This document shows, in pieces, positions 34,858 to 47,785 of a stretch of 64,000 nucleotides of DNA (positions within the stretch are counted from its first letter, which is position 1; each line of letters starts with the position of its first letter). A program made the translations under genes and the position numbers. The notes under the pieces were generated by a model, which saw only the letters and a program-made list of their open reading frames with translations, did not search any database and was not told the DNA's origin. Location of the stretch: positions 62,001-126,000 of the forward strand of contig JAIUNK010000008.1 in NCBI GenBank assembly GCA_020161845.1. The letters are read 5' to 3'. This stretch comes from Actinomycetota bacterium. GTDB taxonomy: Bacteria > Actinomycetota > Actinomycetes > Actinomycetales > Dermatophilaceae.

Positions 34858-35220
34858 ATGACCAGCCCCTATCTGCCGATCCTGTTCTTCTTCGCGTGTG
34901 GTGTCGGGTTCGCCGCCGCGTCGGTCCTGGCGTTCGCCTTCGTCGGGCCCCGGCGCTACAACAAGGTGAAGCTGGACGCCTACGAGTGTGGGATCCAGCC
35001 GTCGCCCCAGGCGGAGGCGGGCGGCCGCATCCCGGTGAAGTACTACACGACGGCGATGCTCTTCATCATCTTCGACGTCGAGTCGATCTTCCTCTTCCCG
35101 TTCGCGGTCGGGTTCGACCGCCTGGGGCTGTTCGCCCTGGTGGAGATGGTGCTCTTCGTGCTGACGGTGTTCATCGCCTACGCCTACGTGTGGCGTCGCG
35201 GCGGATTGGAGTGGGACTGA
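34858..35220 (+). CDS. nuoA: NADH-quinone oxidoreductase subunit A
   Basis: A 120-residue membrane subunit of respiratory complex I, with three helices (about 8-28, 62-82, 90-112). The conserved loop [24 protein letters not shown] contains the quinone-site Cys in YECG, followed by the acidic [16 protein letters not shown]. The ATG has AAAGGGGAG upstream. It is the first gene of a complete nuoA-N set read in one direction with overlaps or very short gaps. Complex I here must reduce menaquinone, consistent with menD, menF, menG and menJ upstream. Confidence 0.97.
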   Translation: MTSPYLPILFFFACGVGFAAASVLAFAFVGPRRYNKVKLDAYECGIQPSPQAEAGGRIPVKYYTTAMLFIIFDVESIFLFPFAVGFDRLGLFALVEMVLFVLTVFIAYAYVWRRGGLEWD

Positions 35221-35221
35221 C

Positions 35222-35779
35222 ATGGTCGACATCGAGAAGTACCCCTCGGGGGTCTACACCACCAAGATCAGCGAGGCCATCGGCTTCCTGCTCAAGACGT
35301 CGATCTGGCCCGCGACGTTCGGCCTGGCCTGCTGCGCGATCGAGATGATGGCCTCGGGCACGCCCGACTACGACATCGCCCGGTTCGGCTCGGAGCGGTT
35401 CGCGGCCACGCCGCGGCAGGCGGACTGCATGATCGTCGCCGGCCGGGTGAGCCAGAAATTCGCGCCGGTCGTGCGCCAGGTCTACGACCAGATGACCGAG
35501 CCCAAGTGGGTCATCTCGATGGGCGTCTGCGCCTCCAGCGGCGGGATGTTCAACAACTACGCGATCGTGCAGGGCGTCGACCACATCGTGCCGGTCGATG
35601 TCTACCTGCCCGGCTGTCCGCCGCGCCCCGAGATGCTGCTCAACGCGCTGATCACACTGCACCACCAGATGATGAACACGCCCTACACCCCGGGCAAGCG
35701 CAAGGAGTGGACGCGGGCCGCCGAGGAGGCGGCGCTCAATGCCACCCCGCTGATCGACCAGAAGGGCCTGCTGGCATGA
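35222..35779 (+). CDS. nuoB: NADH-quinone oxidoreductase subunit B
   Basis: A 185-residue subunit carrying the last cluster, N2, next to the quinone pocket. Ligand Cys pairs are visible: tandem Cys in [12 protein letters not shown], Cys in [13 protein letters not shown] and Cys in [13 protein letters not shown]. The N-terminal VEKYPSG-type start ([15 protein letters not shown]) and C-terminal extension are normal for actinobacteria. It begins one base after the nuoA stop and overlaps nuoC by four bases. Confidence 0.98.
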   Translation: MVDIEKYPSGVYTTKISEAIGFLLKTSIWPATFGLACCAIEMMASGTPDYDIARFGSERFAATPRQADCMIVAGRVSQKFAPVVRQVYDQMTEPKWVISMGVCASSGGMFNNYAIVQGVDHIVPVDVYLPGCPPRPEMLLNALITLHHQMMNTPYTPGKRKEWTRAAEEAALNATPLIDQKGLLA

Positions 35780-36522
35780 CGGAACACACGGGCAAGCCGG
35801 CGACCCAGGCCGCCCAGGAGACCGGCGGGGGCGGCAACCTGCCGACCCAGGCCACCACCCCGGAGGTGCGGGGCGAGCGCCGCGGCATGTTCGGCGCGAC
35901 GAGGGGGTCCGACACCACCGGGTACGGCGGGTTGGTGGCGCCGATTCTGTTCCCGGGGGCCGCCGAGCGTCCTTACGGCGGATACTTCGACGTCGTCGCG
36001 GACGAGCTGGGCAAGGCGCTGGCCGGTGGCGATGCGACGTACGAGCAGGCGATCGAGAAGGTGGTCATCGACCGCGGGGAGATGACGGTCTTCGTCCGCC
36101 GCGAGCACCTGCCGACCGTGGCCCGCGCCCTGCGGGACGAGCCGGGCCTGCGCTTCGAGATCTGCTCCGGCGTCTCCGGGGTGCACTACCCGGCCGACGC
36201 GGGCCGCGAGCTGCACGCCGTCTATCACTTCCTCTCGATCACGCACGGCTCTCGCCGGCTGCGCATCGAGGTGACCTGCCCCGACGCGGATCCGCACATC
36301 CCCAGCATCGTCGAGACCTACCCGAGCAACACCTGGCACGAGCGGGAGACCTGGGACTTCTTCGGGATCGTCTTCGACGATCACCCGGCCCTGACCCGGA
36401 TCCTCATGCCGGACGACTGGCCCGGGCACCCCCAGCGCAAGGACTACCCCCTCGGCGGCATTCCCGTGGAGTTCAAGGGCGCCACCATTCCCGCCCCCGA
36501 CCAGCGGAGGTCGTACAACTGA
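35776..36522 (+). CDS. nuoC: NADH-quinone oxidoreductase subunit C
   Basis: A 248-residue 30-kDa-type subunit of the peripheral arm. After a disordered Thr/Gly/Pro-rich stretch of about 45 residues, the domain shows [73 protein letters not shown] (in two linked blocks) and RKDYPLGG. C and D are separate genes here, as usual in actinobacteria. The ATG overlaps the nuoB stop; its stop shares a base with the nuoD ATG. Confidence 0.96.
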   Translation: MTEHTGKPATQAAQETGGGGNLPTQATTPEVRGERRGMFGATRGSDTTGYGGLVAPILFPGAAERPYGGYFDVVADELGKALAGGDATYEQAIEKVVIDRGEMTVFVRREHLPTVARALRDEPGLRFEICSGVSGVHYPADAGRELHAVYHFLSITHGSRRLRIEVTCPDADPHIPSIVETYPSNTWHERETWDFFGIVFDDHPALTRILMPDDWPGHPQRKDYPLGGIPVEFKGATIPAPDQRRSYN

Positions 36523-37877
36523 TGGCTACGGCGAGCGAGAAGGTTCACGCGACGCGGGGCGCGGGCACCGACGAGGGTCCGCGGGACCACTACCTGCAGG
36601 CCGAGGGCGGCGACTGGGACGCGCTGGCGGCGGAGGCCATCGAGCACTCCGACGAGCGCATCGTGGTCAACATGGGCCCGCAGCACCCGTCCACGCACGG
36701 CGTACTGCGGCTCATCCTGGAGCTCGACGGCGAGACCGTCACCGAGGCGCGGGTGGGCATCGGCTACCTGCACACCGGCATCGAGAAGACGATGGAGTTC
36801 CGCACGTTCACCCAGGGCGTCACGCTGTGCACCCGGATGGACTATCTGACCCCGATGTTCCAGGAGACGGCCTACTGCCTGGCCATCGAGCGGCTGCTGG
36901 GCATCGAGGACCAGATCCCCGAGCGGGCCACCCTGATCCGGGTGCTGATGATGGAGTGCACCCGGATCTCCAGCCACCTGGTCTGCCTCGGCACCGGCGG
37001 CATGGAGCTGGGCGCGACCACGGTGATGACCATCGGCTTCCGGGAGCGCGAGCGGCTGTTCCGCCTGATCGAGGCGACCACCGGCCTGCGGATGAACAAC
37101 GGCTACATCCGCCCCGGCGGGGTCAGCAACGACCTGCCGAGCAACTGGAAGGCGATCATCGACGACCAGTGGCCGCTGCTGCGCCAGGGCATCAAGGAGC
37201 TGGAGGAGCTCACCCTGGAGAACCCGATCGTCAAGGGCCGGATGATGGACGTCGGCTACCTCGACCTGACCGGCTGCATGGCGCTCGGGGTGACCGGGCC
37301 GATGCTCAAGGCCGCGGGCATGCCCTACGACCTGCGCAAGAGCGCCCCCTACTGCGGTTACGAGCGATTCGATTTCGAGGTGCCCACCTGGGACTCCGCC
37401 GACTCCTACGGCCGCATGCGGGTCCGCTTCCTGGAGATGTGGGAGAGCCTGAAGATCATCGACCAGGTGATCGAGCGGCTGGAGGCGTGCGAGGGCGAAC
37501 CGGTGATGGTGGCCGACAAGAAGATCGCCTGGCCTGCGCAGTTGTCCGTGGGCGCCGACGGTCAGGGCAACAGCCTGGAGCACATCAGGGAGATCATGGG
37601 CACCTCGATGGAGGCCCTGATCCACCACTTCAAGCTCGTCACCGAGGGTTTCCGGGTGCCGGCGGGCCAGGCGTACGTCGCGGTCGAGTCGCCGAAGGGC
37701 GAACTGGGCTGCCATCTGGTCAGCGACGGCGGGACACGGCCCTACCGGGCGCATTTCCGCGATCCGGCCTTCAACAACCTGCAGGCGGCTGCAGCCCTGA
37801 TCGAGGGCGGCGCCGTCGCCGACACTGTCGTGGCCCTGGCCTCGATCGACCCCGTCCTGGGAGGTGTGGACCGCTGA
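36522..37877 (+). CDS. nuoD: NADH-quinone oxidoreductase subunit D
   Basis: A 451-residue 49-kDa-type subunit that forms the quinone-binding cavity with NuoB. Motifs: [22 protein letters not shown] with the quinone-contacting His, [42 protein letters not shown] and the C-terminal [20 protein letters not shown], with [14 protein letters not shown] and DPVLGGVDR at the end. Length is normal for actinobacteria. It overlaps nuoC and nuoE by one base each. Confidence 0.98.
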   Translation: MATASEKVHATRGAGTDEGPRDHYLQAEGGDWDALAAEAIEHSDERIVVNMGPQHPSTHGVLRLILELDGETVTEARVGIGYLHTGIEKTMEFRTFTQGVTLCTRMDYLTPMFQETAYCLAIERLLGIEDQIPERATLIRVLMMECTRISSHLVCLGTGGMELGATTVMTIGFRERERLFRLIEATTGLRMNNGYIRPGGVSNDLPSNWKAIIDDQWPLLRQGIKELEELTLENPIVKGRMMDVGYLDLTGCMALGVTGPMLKAAGMPYDLRKSAPYCGYERFDFEVPTWDSADSYGRMRVRFLEMWESLKIIDQVIERLEACEGEPVMVADKKIAWPAQLSVGADGQGNSLEHIREIMGTSMEALIHHFKLVTEGFRVPAGQAYVAVESPKGELGCHLVSDGGTRPYRAHFRDPAFNNLQAAAALIEGGAVADTVVALASIDPVLGGVDR

Positions 37878-38754
37878 TGGCGCACGGTCACCAGCCGAAC
37901 TACGGCAGCCAGCCGATCGTCCTGTCCGAGCCGTACCCCGAGGACACCCTCGTCGGGTTGACGATCGACGCCGCCGAGGTCGTCGCCCGCTATCCCGACA
38001 AGCGGTCCGCCCTGCTGCCGCTGCTGCACCTGGTGCAGAGCGTCGACGGTTATGTGAGCACCCGGGGCATCGAGTTCTGCGCGCAGACCACCGGCCTCAC
38101 CCCGGCCGAGGTCAGCGGCGTCGCGACCTTCTACACCCAATACAAGCGGCACCCCAACGGCGAATACACCGTCGGCGTCTGCACCAACACGCTGTGCGCG
38201 ATCATGGGCGGCGACGCCATCTGGGATCGGGTCAGCGCCCACCTGGGCATCGGGCACGACGAGACGACGGCCGACGGCAAGATCACGCTGGAGCGGGTCG
38301 AGTGCAACGCGGGCTGCGACTACGCCCCGGTCGTGATGGCGAACTGGGAGTTCTTCGACAACCAGACCCCCGAATCCGTCACCGCCCTGGTCGATTCGTT
38401 GCGCGCGGGCTACTCGGTCAGCCCCACCCGCGGCGCCGACACGGTCGCGACGTTCAAGGAGGTCAGCCGTGTGCTGGCCGGCTTCCACGACGGCCGTGCG
38501 ATCGAGGGCCAGACGGCGGGACCGGCCACGGTGGTGGGCCTGAAGCTCGCCAAGGAGCGCGGTTGGGCCGCCCCGCCCGCGCACCACTCCGGCGCGGCAC
38601 CCGGCAGCGGCGGCAGCACGCCGAGCCAGGCCCAGGCCACCCCGGCGGCCACGCCCGAGAAGACGGTGGGCAGCCAGGACACCCCCTCGAACGCCCCCCA
38701 CGACAAGCCCGGCACCGGCGAGGTCCGCTCGGCCGGCGAGACGAAGGCGGACTG

Positions 38755-38755
<1 letters not shown>
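37877..38755 (+). CDS. nuoE: NADH-quinone oxidoreductase subunit E, extended C-terminus
   Basis: A 292-residue 24-kDa-type subunit with the N1a [2Fe-2S] cluster. Ligands are in VCTNTLCAI (Cys-x4-Cys) and VECNAGCDYAPV (Cys-x3-Cys). The thioredoxin-like part ends near residue 185 (TPESVTALVDSL). The remaining about 100 residues are an extension: a segment resembling the usual actinobacterial tail (GLKLAKERGW) and a Pro/Ser/Thr/Gly-rich disordered end. Starts at ATG overlapping the nuoD stop. Confidence 0.96.
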
Positions 38756-40061
<1,306 letters not shown>

Positions 40062-40065
<4 letters not shown>

Positions 40066-42548
40066 CCGTTCAGAACAGCCCGGCCTCGGGCGCCAACAGC
40101 GTCGACGACGGCGGCACCGCCGAGATGCCGCCGCCCGTCGAGATGGTGACGCTGACGATCGACGGCGTCCCGGTCTCGGTGCCGAAGGGTTCGCTGGTGA
40201 TCCGCGCGGCGGAGCGGCTCGGCGTCGAGATCCCCCGGTTCTGCGACCACCCGCTGCTGGACCCGGTCGGCGCCTGCCGGCAGTGCCTGGTGGACATCGC
40301 CACCCCCGGCCCCGACGGCTCGCTGCGCAAGATGCCCAAGCCGCAGGCCGCCTGCACCACGACGGTCTCGGCCGGGATGGCGGTGGAGACCCAGCACACC
40401 TCCGAGGTCGCCGACCAGGCGCAGAAGGGCGTGCTGGAGTTCCTGCTCATCAACCACCCCCTGGACTGCCCGGTCTGCGACAAGGGCGGGGAGTGCCCGC
40501 TGCAGAACCAGGCCCTCTCGCACGGGCGGCCGACCAGCCGCTTCGACGACGTCAAGCGCACCTTCGCCAAGCCGGTCAACGTCTCCAGCCAGGTGCTGCT
40601 GGACCGCGAACGGTGTGTGCTGTGCCAGCGCTGCACCCGGTTCTCCGACCAGATCGCCGGCGACCCGTTCATCGCCCTGGTCGAGCGCGGGGCGATGCAG
40701 CAGATCGGCGTCTACCAGGAGGAGCCGTTCGAGAGCTACTTCTCCGGAAACACGGTGCAGATCTGTCCGGTGGGTGCGCTCACCGGCGCGGCGTACCGGT
40801 TCCGGTCGCGCCCGTTCGACCTCATCAGTACGTCGAGTGCGTGCGAGCACTGCGCCAGCGGCTGCGCCCTGCGCGTCGACCACCGGCGGGGCACCGTGCT
40901 GCGGCGCATGGCCATCGACAACCCGGCGGTCAACGAGGAGTGGAACTGCGACAAGGGCCGGTGGGCGTTCCCCTATGCCACCCAGCCGGACCGCATCCCC
41001 ACCCCGATGATTCGCGAGGACGGCGAACTGCGGCCCGCGAGCTGGCCCGAGGCCCTGGCGGCGGCCGCCGACGGCCTGGCCCGGGCGCGGTCCGAGGGCG
41101 GGGTGGGGGTCCTCACCGGTGGCCGGTTGGCCGCCGAGGACGCCTACGCCTACGCCAAGTTCGCCCGTCTGGTGCTGGGCACCAACGACATCGACTTCCG
41201 GGCCCGCCCGCACTCGGCGGAGGAGGCCCAGTTCCTGGGCTCCCTCGTCGCGGGCACCGGTCCCGGCGACGGGGTCAGCTACGCCGACCTGGAGTCGGCG
41301 GCGGCGGTCTTCCTGGTGGGCCTGGAGCCCGAGGAGGAGTCGCCGATGGTGTTCCTGCGGCTTCGCAAGGCGTGGCGCAAGAACAAGACGGCGGTCTATG
41401 CGATCGCGCCGTACGCCTCCCGCGGCCTGACCAAGCTCGGCGGGGCCCTGATCCAAGCGGCCCCCGGCACCGAGACCGAGGTGCTGCACGCGCTGCGCGA
41501 ACGGCGCGCCGAGCTGGAGGGCCCGGCCGCGGCGATCGTCGAGGGCACCATCTTCCTGGTCGGGGAGCGGCTGGGCGCCGTGCCCGGCGCGCTGTCCGCG
41601 GTGGCGATGCTCGCCAAGACCAACGGCGGGCGGATCGCCTGGATCCCCCGGCGGGCCGGTGAGCGCGGCGCGCTGGAGGCGGGCTGCCTGCCCGACCTCC
41701 TCCCGGGCGGACGCCCCGCGCGCGACCCGCAGGCCCGGGCCGAGCTGCAGGGCCTCTGGGACGCCGAGCACCTCCCCGCCCCCGGTGGTCGGGACGGTCA
41801 CGACATCGTCCGGGCTGCCGCTGGTGGTCAGCTCGCCGGCCTGTTGATCGGCGGCGTCGAAGTCAGCGACCTGCCCGACCAGGATCTGGTGAAGCAGGCC
41901 CTGGATCGCGCATTCGTGGTCAGCCTGGAACTACGCGACAGCATCGCGACCGCCGCCGCCGACGTGGTGCTGCCCGTGGCGCCGGTCGCGGAGAAGTCGG
42001 GCGCGTTCCTGAACTGGGAGGGTCGGGTCGTCCCGTTCACGGTGGCGCTGGCCACTCCCGCGATGGGCGATCACCGCGTGCTCGATCTCCTCGCGGCCGA
42101 GCTGGATGTCTTCCTCGGCACCCAGTCCGTCGACGGGATCCGGGCCGAGCTGTCCCGCCTGCGGCCGTGGACCGGACGCAAGCTGGCGACCCCGACCGCG
42201 GACTCCCGGCCGGTGCCCAGCCTGGCCCCCGGCCAGGCGGTGCTGGCCACCTGGCATCAGCTCCTGGACGCGGGCCGGATGCAGGACGGCGAGCCCTATC
42301 TGGCGGGCACGGCGCCGTTGGCCGTGGTCCGGCTGTCCGAGGCCACGGCGGGACTGCTCGACGTCGTCGACGGGATGGCCGTGACGGTCTCCACGGCGCG
42401 CGGGTCGATCACGCTCCCGGCGCAGATCACGCCGATGGTGGACCACGTGGTGTGGCTGCCGACGAACTCCGCGGGCTCGCGGGTGCGCGCCACGCTCGGC
42501 GTCGACGCCGGTGACGTGGTCACGGTCACGAAGGGTGGTGCGTCATGA
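40062..42548 (+). CDS. nuoG: NADH-quinone oxidoreductase subunit G
   Basis: An 828-residue 75-kDa-type subunit. The [2Fe-2S] N1b ligands are in [18 protein letters not shown] and a Cys in AACTTTV; [4Fe-4S] N4/N5 ligands in [28 protein letters not shown] and QICPVGAL. A further set, [13 protein letters not shown] plus WNCDKGRW, matches the extra N7 cluster found in some bacteria. The long molybdopterin-oxidoreductase-like domain (about 290-828) is structural and has no active site. It overlaps nuoF and nuoH by four bases. Confidence 0.97.
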
Positions 42549-44014
42549 TCCTGGCCTCGGTGGTCCCGGCGAACGCGATGCCGGCGGGTCTGGCGTCGGC
42601 ATCGGCGGTCATGGTGCCGGCCAACATCGAGTTGCCCGACTTCAGCGACACGCCCTGGTGGCTGTCGCTGATCAAGGCGGTCGGCATCTTCGTCTACCTG
42701 ATGCTGCAGGTCGTGGTCGTGATCTGGTTCGAACGCCGGGTCATCGGCCGGATGCAGCAGCGACCCGGTCCCAACCGGTTCGGCCCGTGGGGCATCCTGC
42801 AGGAGGTCGCGGATGCCTTCAAGCTGATCTGGAAGGAACTGTTCATCCCGCGCCAGGCGGACAAGGTCATGTATCTGGTGGCGCCGATCCTGTCCGGGGC
42901 CATCGCCTTCATCAGCTTCGCGATCATCCCGCTCGGCGGCATGGTCTACATGTTCGGACACCACACTCCGCTGCAGCTCACCGAGACGCCGGTGTCGGTC
43001 CTGCTCGTGCTGGCCGCGGCGGGCATCGGTGCCTACGGGATCCTGTTGGCCGGGTGGTCGTCGGGCTCGACGTACCCGCTGCTCGGTGGGCTGCGTTCCA
43101 CCGCGCAGGTGATCAGCTACGAAATCGCGATGGGGCTGTCCCTGGTCGCGGTCTTCCTGTACGCCGGGTCGATGCGCACCAGCGACATCGTCGCCGCCCA
43201 GGACCGGGTGTGGTACATGTTCCCGCTGGTGGTGAGCTTCGTCGTCTACGTCATCACGATGGTCGGCGAGACCAACCGGCTCCCGTTCGACCTGGCCGAG
43301 GGTGAGGGCGAGCTGGTCGCCGGATTCCACACCGAATACTCCGGGATGCGGTTCGGCATGTTCTTCCTGGGGGAGTACGTCAACATGTTCACGGTCGCGG
43401 CGCTGGCCTCGACGCTGTTCATGGGCGGCTACCAGGCGCCGTTCGGCCTGCACTACCTCTGGGACGGTCGCCTCTCGGCCGGCTGGCTGGGCCTGTTGTG
43501 GTTCACCGCCAAGCTGTGGGTCTTCATGTGGTTCTTCGTCTGGCTGCGGGGCACGCTGCCGCGGACCCGCTACGACCAGTTCATGAAGTTCGGCTGGAAG
43601 TTCCTCATCCCGGTCACGCTGTTCTGGGTGATGGCCGCCGCGTTCATCAAGGGCGCGCAGAGCGGCCTGTTCGGCACCGCCGCGTGGGGTCCGTTCAACC
43701 TGGTCCTGATCCCGATCCTGCTGGTCGTCATGCTGATCGCCTGGGCGGCCATCACGGCCTGGGATCGTGCGATGCAGGATCGGGACGTGATGACGGTGGT
43801 GCCGAGCGAGGTGGACCCGTTCGCCGGCGGCTACCCCGTACCACCGTTGCCCGGCCAGAGCCTGCGCGAGCCCGACGCCGCCGACCGGATGACGGCCCGC
43901 CTGGCTGGCTCGCGCGCCGCGGCCGTGCCGGGCGAGCAGACCGCCGGCGTCCTCACGCAGGAGGCGGTCCGCCCATCCGTTGCCAGCCCCGATACCGAGG
44001 AGACCGACAAGTGA
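42545..44014 (+). CDS. nuoH: NADH-quinone oxidoreductase subunit H
   Basis: A 489-residue membrane subunit at the base of the quinone channel, with eight or nine helices. Conserved loops: [20 protein letters not shown] (about 61-80), [45 protein letters not shown] (in two parts) with the acidic residues lining the E-channel, and [18 protein letters not shown]. The C-terminal about 90 residues are a hydrophilic extension common in actinobacteria. An unusually long N-terminal segment (about 25 residues, Ala/Met/Val-rich) precedes the first helix. Confidence 0.97.
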   Translation: MILASVVPANAMPAGLASASAVMVPANIELPDFSDTPWWLSLIKAVGIFVYLMLQVVVVIWFERRVIGRMQQRPGPNRFGPWGILQEVADAFKLIWKELFIPRQADKVMYLVAPILSGAIAFISFAIIPLGGMVYMFGHHTPLQLTETPVSVLLVLAAAGIGAYGILLAGWSSGSTYPLLGGLRSTAQVISYEIAMGLSLVAVFLYAGSMRTSDIVAAQDRVWYMFPLVVSFVVYVITMVGETNRLPFDLAEGEGELVAGFHTEYSGMRFGMFFLGEYVNMFTVAALASTLFMGGYQAPFGLHYLWDGRLSAGWLGLLWFTAKLWVFMWFFVWLRGTLPRTRYDQFMKFGWKFLIPVTLFWVMAAAFIKGAQSGLFGTAAWGPFNLVLIPILLVVMLIAWAAITAWDRAMQDRDVMTVVPSEVDPFAGGYPVPPLPGQSLREPDAADRMTARLAGSRAAAVPGEQTAGVLTQEAVRPSVASPDTEETDK

Positions 44015-44042
44015 TCGCCGATCACGACCGCGAGGTGAGGTC

Positions 44043-44741
44043 ATGAGCGAAGAGAACAAGGATCCGCAGGAGAAGCCGCGGGGTTTCTTCGCCGACCTGT
44101 TCGCCCCGGTGGCGGGCTTCGGGGTCTCCTTCAAGACCCAGTTCCGTAAGGTCGCGACGGTCGAATACCCCGAGGTCAAGGCCCCGACAGCGCCGCGCTA
44201 TCACGGCCGCCACCAGCTCAACCGGCATCCGGATGGACTGGAGAAGTGCGTTGGCTGTGAGCTGTGTGCCTGGGCCTGCCCCGCGGACGCGATCTACGTC
44301 GAGGGGGCGGACAACGACGACACGCCGGTGGAGCAGGGCGGCGTCGGACGGTTCTCCCCGGGCGAGCGCTACGGGCGCGTCTACCAGATCAACTACCTGC
44401 GCTGCATCTTCTGCGGGTTGTGCATCGAGGCCTGCCCGACCCGGGCCCTGACGATGACCAACTTCTACGAGTTGGCCGACCACACCCGCGCCGACCTGAT
44501 CTTCGAGAAGCACCAACTGCTCGCCCCGCTCGGCGAGGGGATGGTGCAGCCGCCGCACCCGATGGTCGACGGCATGGAGGAGCGGGACTACTACCAGGGC
44601 AAGGTCGCCAAGGGCACGCTCGAGCAGCGCAAATATGTCGAGCACCTGGCGTCCCGAGCCGACGCGGCCGGCGATCACGCCGACGATCAGGCAACCCCGC
44701 GCGCGGGCGGGCCCACTGTCGAAGGCGGTGACGCGAAGTGA
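44043..44741 (+). CDS. nuoI: NADH-quinone oxidoreductase subunit I
   Basis: A 232-residue ferredoxin-like subunit with clusters N6a and N6b. Two ligand sets are seen: [20 protein letters not shown] and [20 protein letters not shown]. The amphipathic N-terminus ([20 protein letters not shown]) contacts the membrane arm. A polar tail of about 60 residues after HPMVDGM is typical of actinobacterial NuoI. The ATG is 28 bases after nuoH and has GAGGT upstream; it overlaps nuoJ by four bases. Confidence 0.97.
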   Translation: MSEENKDPQEKPRGFFADLFAPVAGFGVSFKTQFRKVATVEYPEVKAPTAPRYHGRHQLNRHPDGLEKCVGCELCAWACPADAIYVEGADNDDTPVEQGGVGRFSPGERYGRVYQINYLRCIFCGLCIEACPTRALTMTNFYELADHTRADLIFEKHQLLAPLGEGMVQPPHPMVDGMEERDYYQGKVAKGTLEQRKYVEHLASRADAAGDHADDQATPRAGGPTVEGGDAK

Positions 44742-45523
44742 CCGACGCAGGGATGCTCTCCGGCGGCGAGTCGGTGTTCTTCTGGATCGCCGCGACCCTC
44801 ATGGTCGCGGGTGGTCTGGGGCTGCTGTTCGCCCGCAAGGCGGTCTACGCCGCCATGTCGATGGCGCTGGTCATGGTGATACAGGGCATCGTCTACCTCG
44901 CGCTGAACGCCGACTTCCTCGGCGTCGTGCACATCTTCGTCTACACCGGCGCGGTGATGATGCTCTTCCTGTTCGTCATCATGCTGATCGGCGTCGAGGC
45001 CAGCGAGTCGATGGTGGACACCATCAAGGGCCACCGCTGGCTCGCGCTGCTGTTCGCGGCGGGCCTCGGACTGCTGCTCGTCTCCGTCATCGGTCGGACC
45101 CGGTTCCTGGCGATGCCGGGCGGCCTGGAGGCCGCCAACCGCGAGGGCAATGTCGCGGGCGTCGCGGGTCTGGTGTTCGGTCCGTACGTCTGGGTCTTCG
45201 AGGCCACCAGCGCGCTGCTGGTCACCGCCGCCCTCGCGGCGATGATGTTGGCGCACCGCGAGCGGCTGGTGCCCCGGCCGAAGCAGCGCGAGTGGTCGAT
45301 CCGCCGGGTCCGGGACAACCGCTACGTGGCCGGCTTGCCCGCGCCCGGCGTCTACGCCCGGCACAACGCGGTCGACACCCCCGCGTTGCTGCCCGACGGC
45401 ACGCCCAGCGAGCTCTCGGTCAGCCGGATCCTCACCGCGCGCCGTCAGGTCACCGGGCCGAAGGCGTTCCAGGATGCGGTCGAGTTCGTGGATCACGAGA
45501 TCGAGGAGGGCTCGCACCGATGA
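44738..45523 (+). CDS. nuoJ: NADH-quinone oxidoreductase subunit J
   Basis: A 261-residue membrane subunit with five helices in the first about 175 residues, including [22 protein letters not shown] (about 66-87), the pi-bulge helix thought to link quinone chemistry to proton pumping. The rest (about 175-261) is a hydrophilic tail, as often in actinobacteria. GTG start overlapping nuoI; its end overlaps nuoK by four bases. Confidence 0.95.
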   Translation: MTDAGMLSGGESVFFWIAATLMVAGGLGLLFARKAVYAAMSMALVMVIQGIVYLALNADFLGVVHIFVYTGAVMMLFLFVIMLIGVEASESMVDTIKGHRWLALLFAAGLGLLLVSVIGRTRFLAMPGGLEAANREGNVAGVAGLVFGPYVWVFEATSALLVTAALAAMMLAHRERLVPRPKQREWSIRRVRDNRYVAGLPAPGVYARHNAVDTPALLPDGTPSELSVSRILTARRQVTGPKAFQDAVEFVDHEIEEGSHR

Positions 45524-45819
45524 GCCTCATGGCCTACATCTACCTGGCGGCGATCCTGTTCACCATCGGGGCAGCCACGGTGCTGACCCGGCGGAACTCG
45601 ATCGTGGTCTTCATGGGCATCGAACTGATGCTCAACGCCGTGAACCTCGTCTTCGTGACCTTCTCGCGCATCAACGGCGCCCTCGACGGCCAGGTCATCG
45701 CCTTGATCGTCATGGTGGTCGCCGCCGCCGAGGTGGTCGTCGGACTGGCGATCATCATGGCCATCTACCGTGCCCGCCGCTCGGCCTCGGTCGACGACGC
45801 CAACCTGCTGAAGCTGTAA
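45520..45819 (+). CDS. nuoK: NADH-quinone oxidoreductase subunit K
   Basis: A 99-residue subunit with three helices. The key acidic residues are in [18 protein letters not shown] (helix 2, Glu) and [19 protein letters not shown] (helix 3, Glu), parts of the E-channel and the proton path. Normal length. ATG overlaps nuoJ; nuoL starts 13 bases after the stop. Confidence 0.96.
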   Translation: MSLMAYIYLAAILFTIGAATVLTRRNSIVVFMGIELMLNAVNLVFVTFSRINGALDGQVIALIVMVVAAAEVVVGLAIIMAIYRARRSASVDDANLLKL

Positions 45820-45832
45820 GGAGCGAGAAGGC

Positions 45833-47785
45833 GTGCAACTGATCTCCTCGGCCGTCGACCTCCTCGCGGCCTCCCCATCCGTCCCGGAGGCGGCCGCCGC
45901 CTCCGGCCCCGCCGCCTTCGGCTGGCTCCTCGTCGGGTTGCCCCTGCTGGGTGCCGCCGTGCTGCTGATCGGTGGGCGCCGAACCGATGACTTCGGTCCG
46001 GTGCTGGCCACCGTGCTGTCCTGGGTGAGCTTCGGGGTAGGCGCCTCGATCCTGCTGCAGATGCTCGGGCAGGAGCCCGAGGCCCGCGCGCATCACCTGA
46101 AGCTCTTCTCCTGGATCACGGCGGGCTCCCTGGACCTGTCCGCCGGCCTGCTGATCGACCAGCTCTCGATCACCTTCGTCCTGCTGGTGACCTTCGTCGG
46201 CTCACTCATCCACGTGTACTCCCTGGGCTACATGGAGCATGACAAGGACAAGCGGCGGTTCTTCGCCTATCTCAACCTCTTCGTCGCGGCGATGCTGCTG
46301 CTGGTCCTGGCCGACAGCTACCTCCTGCTGTATGTCGGGTGGGAGGGCGTGGGTCTGGCGTCGTACCTGCTCATCGGCTTCTGGAACTGGAACCCGCCGT
46401 ACGCCTCCGCGGCCAACAAGGCCTTCATCGCCAACCGCGTCGGCGACTTCGGGCTGGGCCTGGCGATCATGATGATGTTCTTCACCTTCGGCCGCGTGGA
46501 CTATGCGGGCGTGTTCGCGGCGGCCGGCAACGGCAGCGAGACCGCGCTGACGATCATCGGTCTGCTGCTGCTCCTCGGCGCCTGCGGCAAGTCGGCGCAG
46601 TTCCCGTTGCAGAGCTGGCTGGGTGACGCGATGGCCGGCCCGACCCCGGTGTCCGCCCTGATCCACGCGGCGACCATGGTCACCGCGGGCGTCTACCTCG
46701 TGGTGCGCAGCCATGCGATCTACAACCTGGCGCCCACCGCCCAACTCGCGGTGGTCATCATCGGTGCGATCACGCTGACCCTGGGCGCCATCATCGGTTG
46801 CGCCAAGGACGACATCAAGAAGGCGCTGGCGGCCTCGACGATGAGCCAGATCGGCTACATGATGCTGGCTGCCGGGCTGGGCCCGGTCGGCTACGCGTTC
46901 GCGATCTTCCACCTCGTCACGCACGGCTTCTTCAAGGCCGGCATGTTCCTGGGGGCGGGCTCGGTCATGCACGGGATGGGCAACCGGGTGAACATGCGCA
47001 CCTTCGGGGCGCTGAGCACCCAGATGAAGATCACCTGGGCGACCTTCCTGGCCGGCTGGCTGGCGATCATCGGCTTCCCGCTGCTGTCCGGCTTCTGGAG
47101 CAAGGACAAGATCATCGAATCCGCGTTCATCGGCGAGGGCTGGCGGCCCTGGGTCTTCGGTGGCCTGGCGATGCTCGTGGCGGGTCTGACCGCGTTCTAC
47201 ATGTCGCGGCTGTTCTTCATGACCTTCCATGGCGAACCGCGCTGGCTGCCGGGCGACCACCCCCACGAGTCGCCGACCACGATGACCGTGCCGATGGTCG
47301 TGCTGGCGCTCGGCTCGGTCTTCGCCGGTGGGCTGATGACGCTGACCGGGTTCACCGGCTGGCTCGCCCCGGCGGTCGGCGTCGAGGCTCACGGCGAGGA
47401 GCACCACCCGGTGCTGCCCGCGCTGGTCATCACGGTGCTCACGCTGGCTCTGGTGGCCGCTGGAGTGTTCCTGGCCTACCGCAAATACGTCCAGAGCCCG
47501 GTCGGCGCCCCCGCCACCGGTGCCTTGGCCGCCATGGCGCGCAACGACTTCTTCCAGGACGACGTCAACGACATCGCGCTCGTCGGTCCGGGCAATGCGC
47601 TGGTGCGCGGGACGGTGCTGACCGATACCGGCGGCGTCGACCGATCTTTGCTCGGCCTGGCCGGGGGCATCTCCGCCATCAGCGGCGGATTGCGCCGACT
47701 CCAGAACGGGTTCGTGCGTTCCTACGCCCTGACGATGCTCGTCGGCATCGTCGTCCTCCTCGGTGCCGTCTGGGTGGTGCAGTGA
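45833..47785 (+). CDS. nuoL: NADH-quinone oxidoreductase subunit L
   Basis: A 650-residue antiporter-like subunit, the most distal proton pump. Motifs: FVGSLIHVYSLGYMEHDKDKRRFFAYLNLF (in order), YVGWEGVGLASYLLIGFW with the key Glu, FQ-type QFPLQSWLGDAMAGPTPVSALIHAATMVTAGVYL (two overlapping blocks) with the pumping Lys and His, and TLGAIIGCAKDDIKKALAASTMSQIGYM. The long lateral helix is represented by the last about 100 residues. GTG start after AAGGAG. Confidence 0.97.
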   Translation: MQLISSAVDLLAASPSVPEAAAASGPAAFGWLLVGLPLLGAAVLLIGGRRTDDFGPVLATVLSWVSFGVGASILLQMLGQEPEARAHHLKLFSWITAGSLDLSAGLLIDQLSITFVLLVTFVGSLIHVYSLGYMEHDKDKRRFFAYLNLFVAAMLLLVLADSYLLLYVGWEGVGLASYLLIGFWNWNPPYASAANKAFIANRVGDFGLGLAIMMMFFTFGRVDYAGVFAAAGNGSETALTIIGLLLLLGACGKSAQFPLQSWLGDAMAGPTPVSALIHAATMVTAGVYLVVRSHAIYNLAPTAQLAVVIIGAITLTLGAIIGCAKDDIKKALAASTMSQIGYMMLAAGLGPVGYAFAIFHLVTHGFFKAGMFLGAGSVMHGMGNRVNMRTFGALSTQMKITWATFLAGWLAIIGFPLLSGFWSKDKIIESAFIGEGWRPWVFGGLAMLVAGLTAFYMSRLFFMTFHGEPRWLPGDHPHESPTTMTVPMVVLALGSVFAGGLMTLTGFTGWLAPAVGVEAHGEEHHPVLPALVITVLTLALVAAGVFLAYRKYVQSPVGAPATGALAAMARNDFFQDDVNDIALVGPGNALVRGTVLTDTGGVDRSLLGLAGGISAISGGLRRLQNGFVRSYALTMLVGIVVLLGAVWVVQ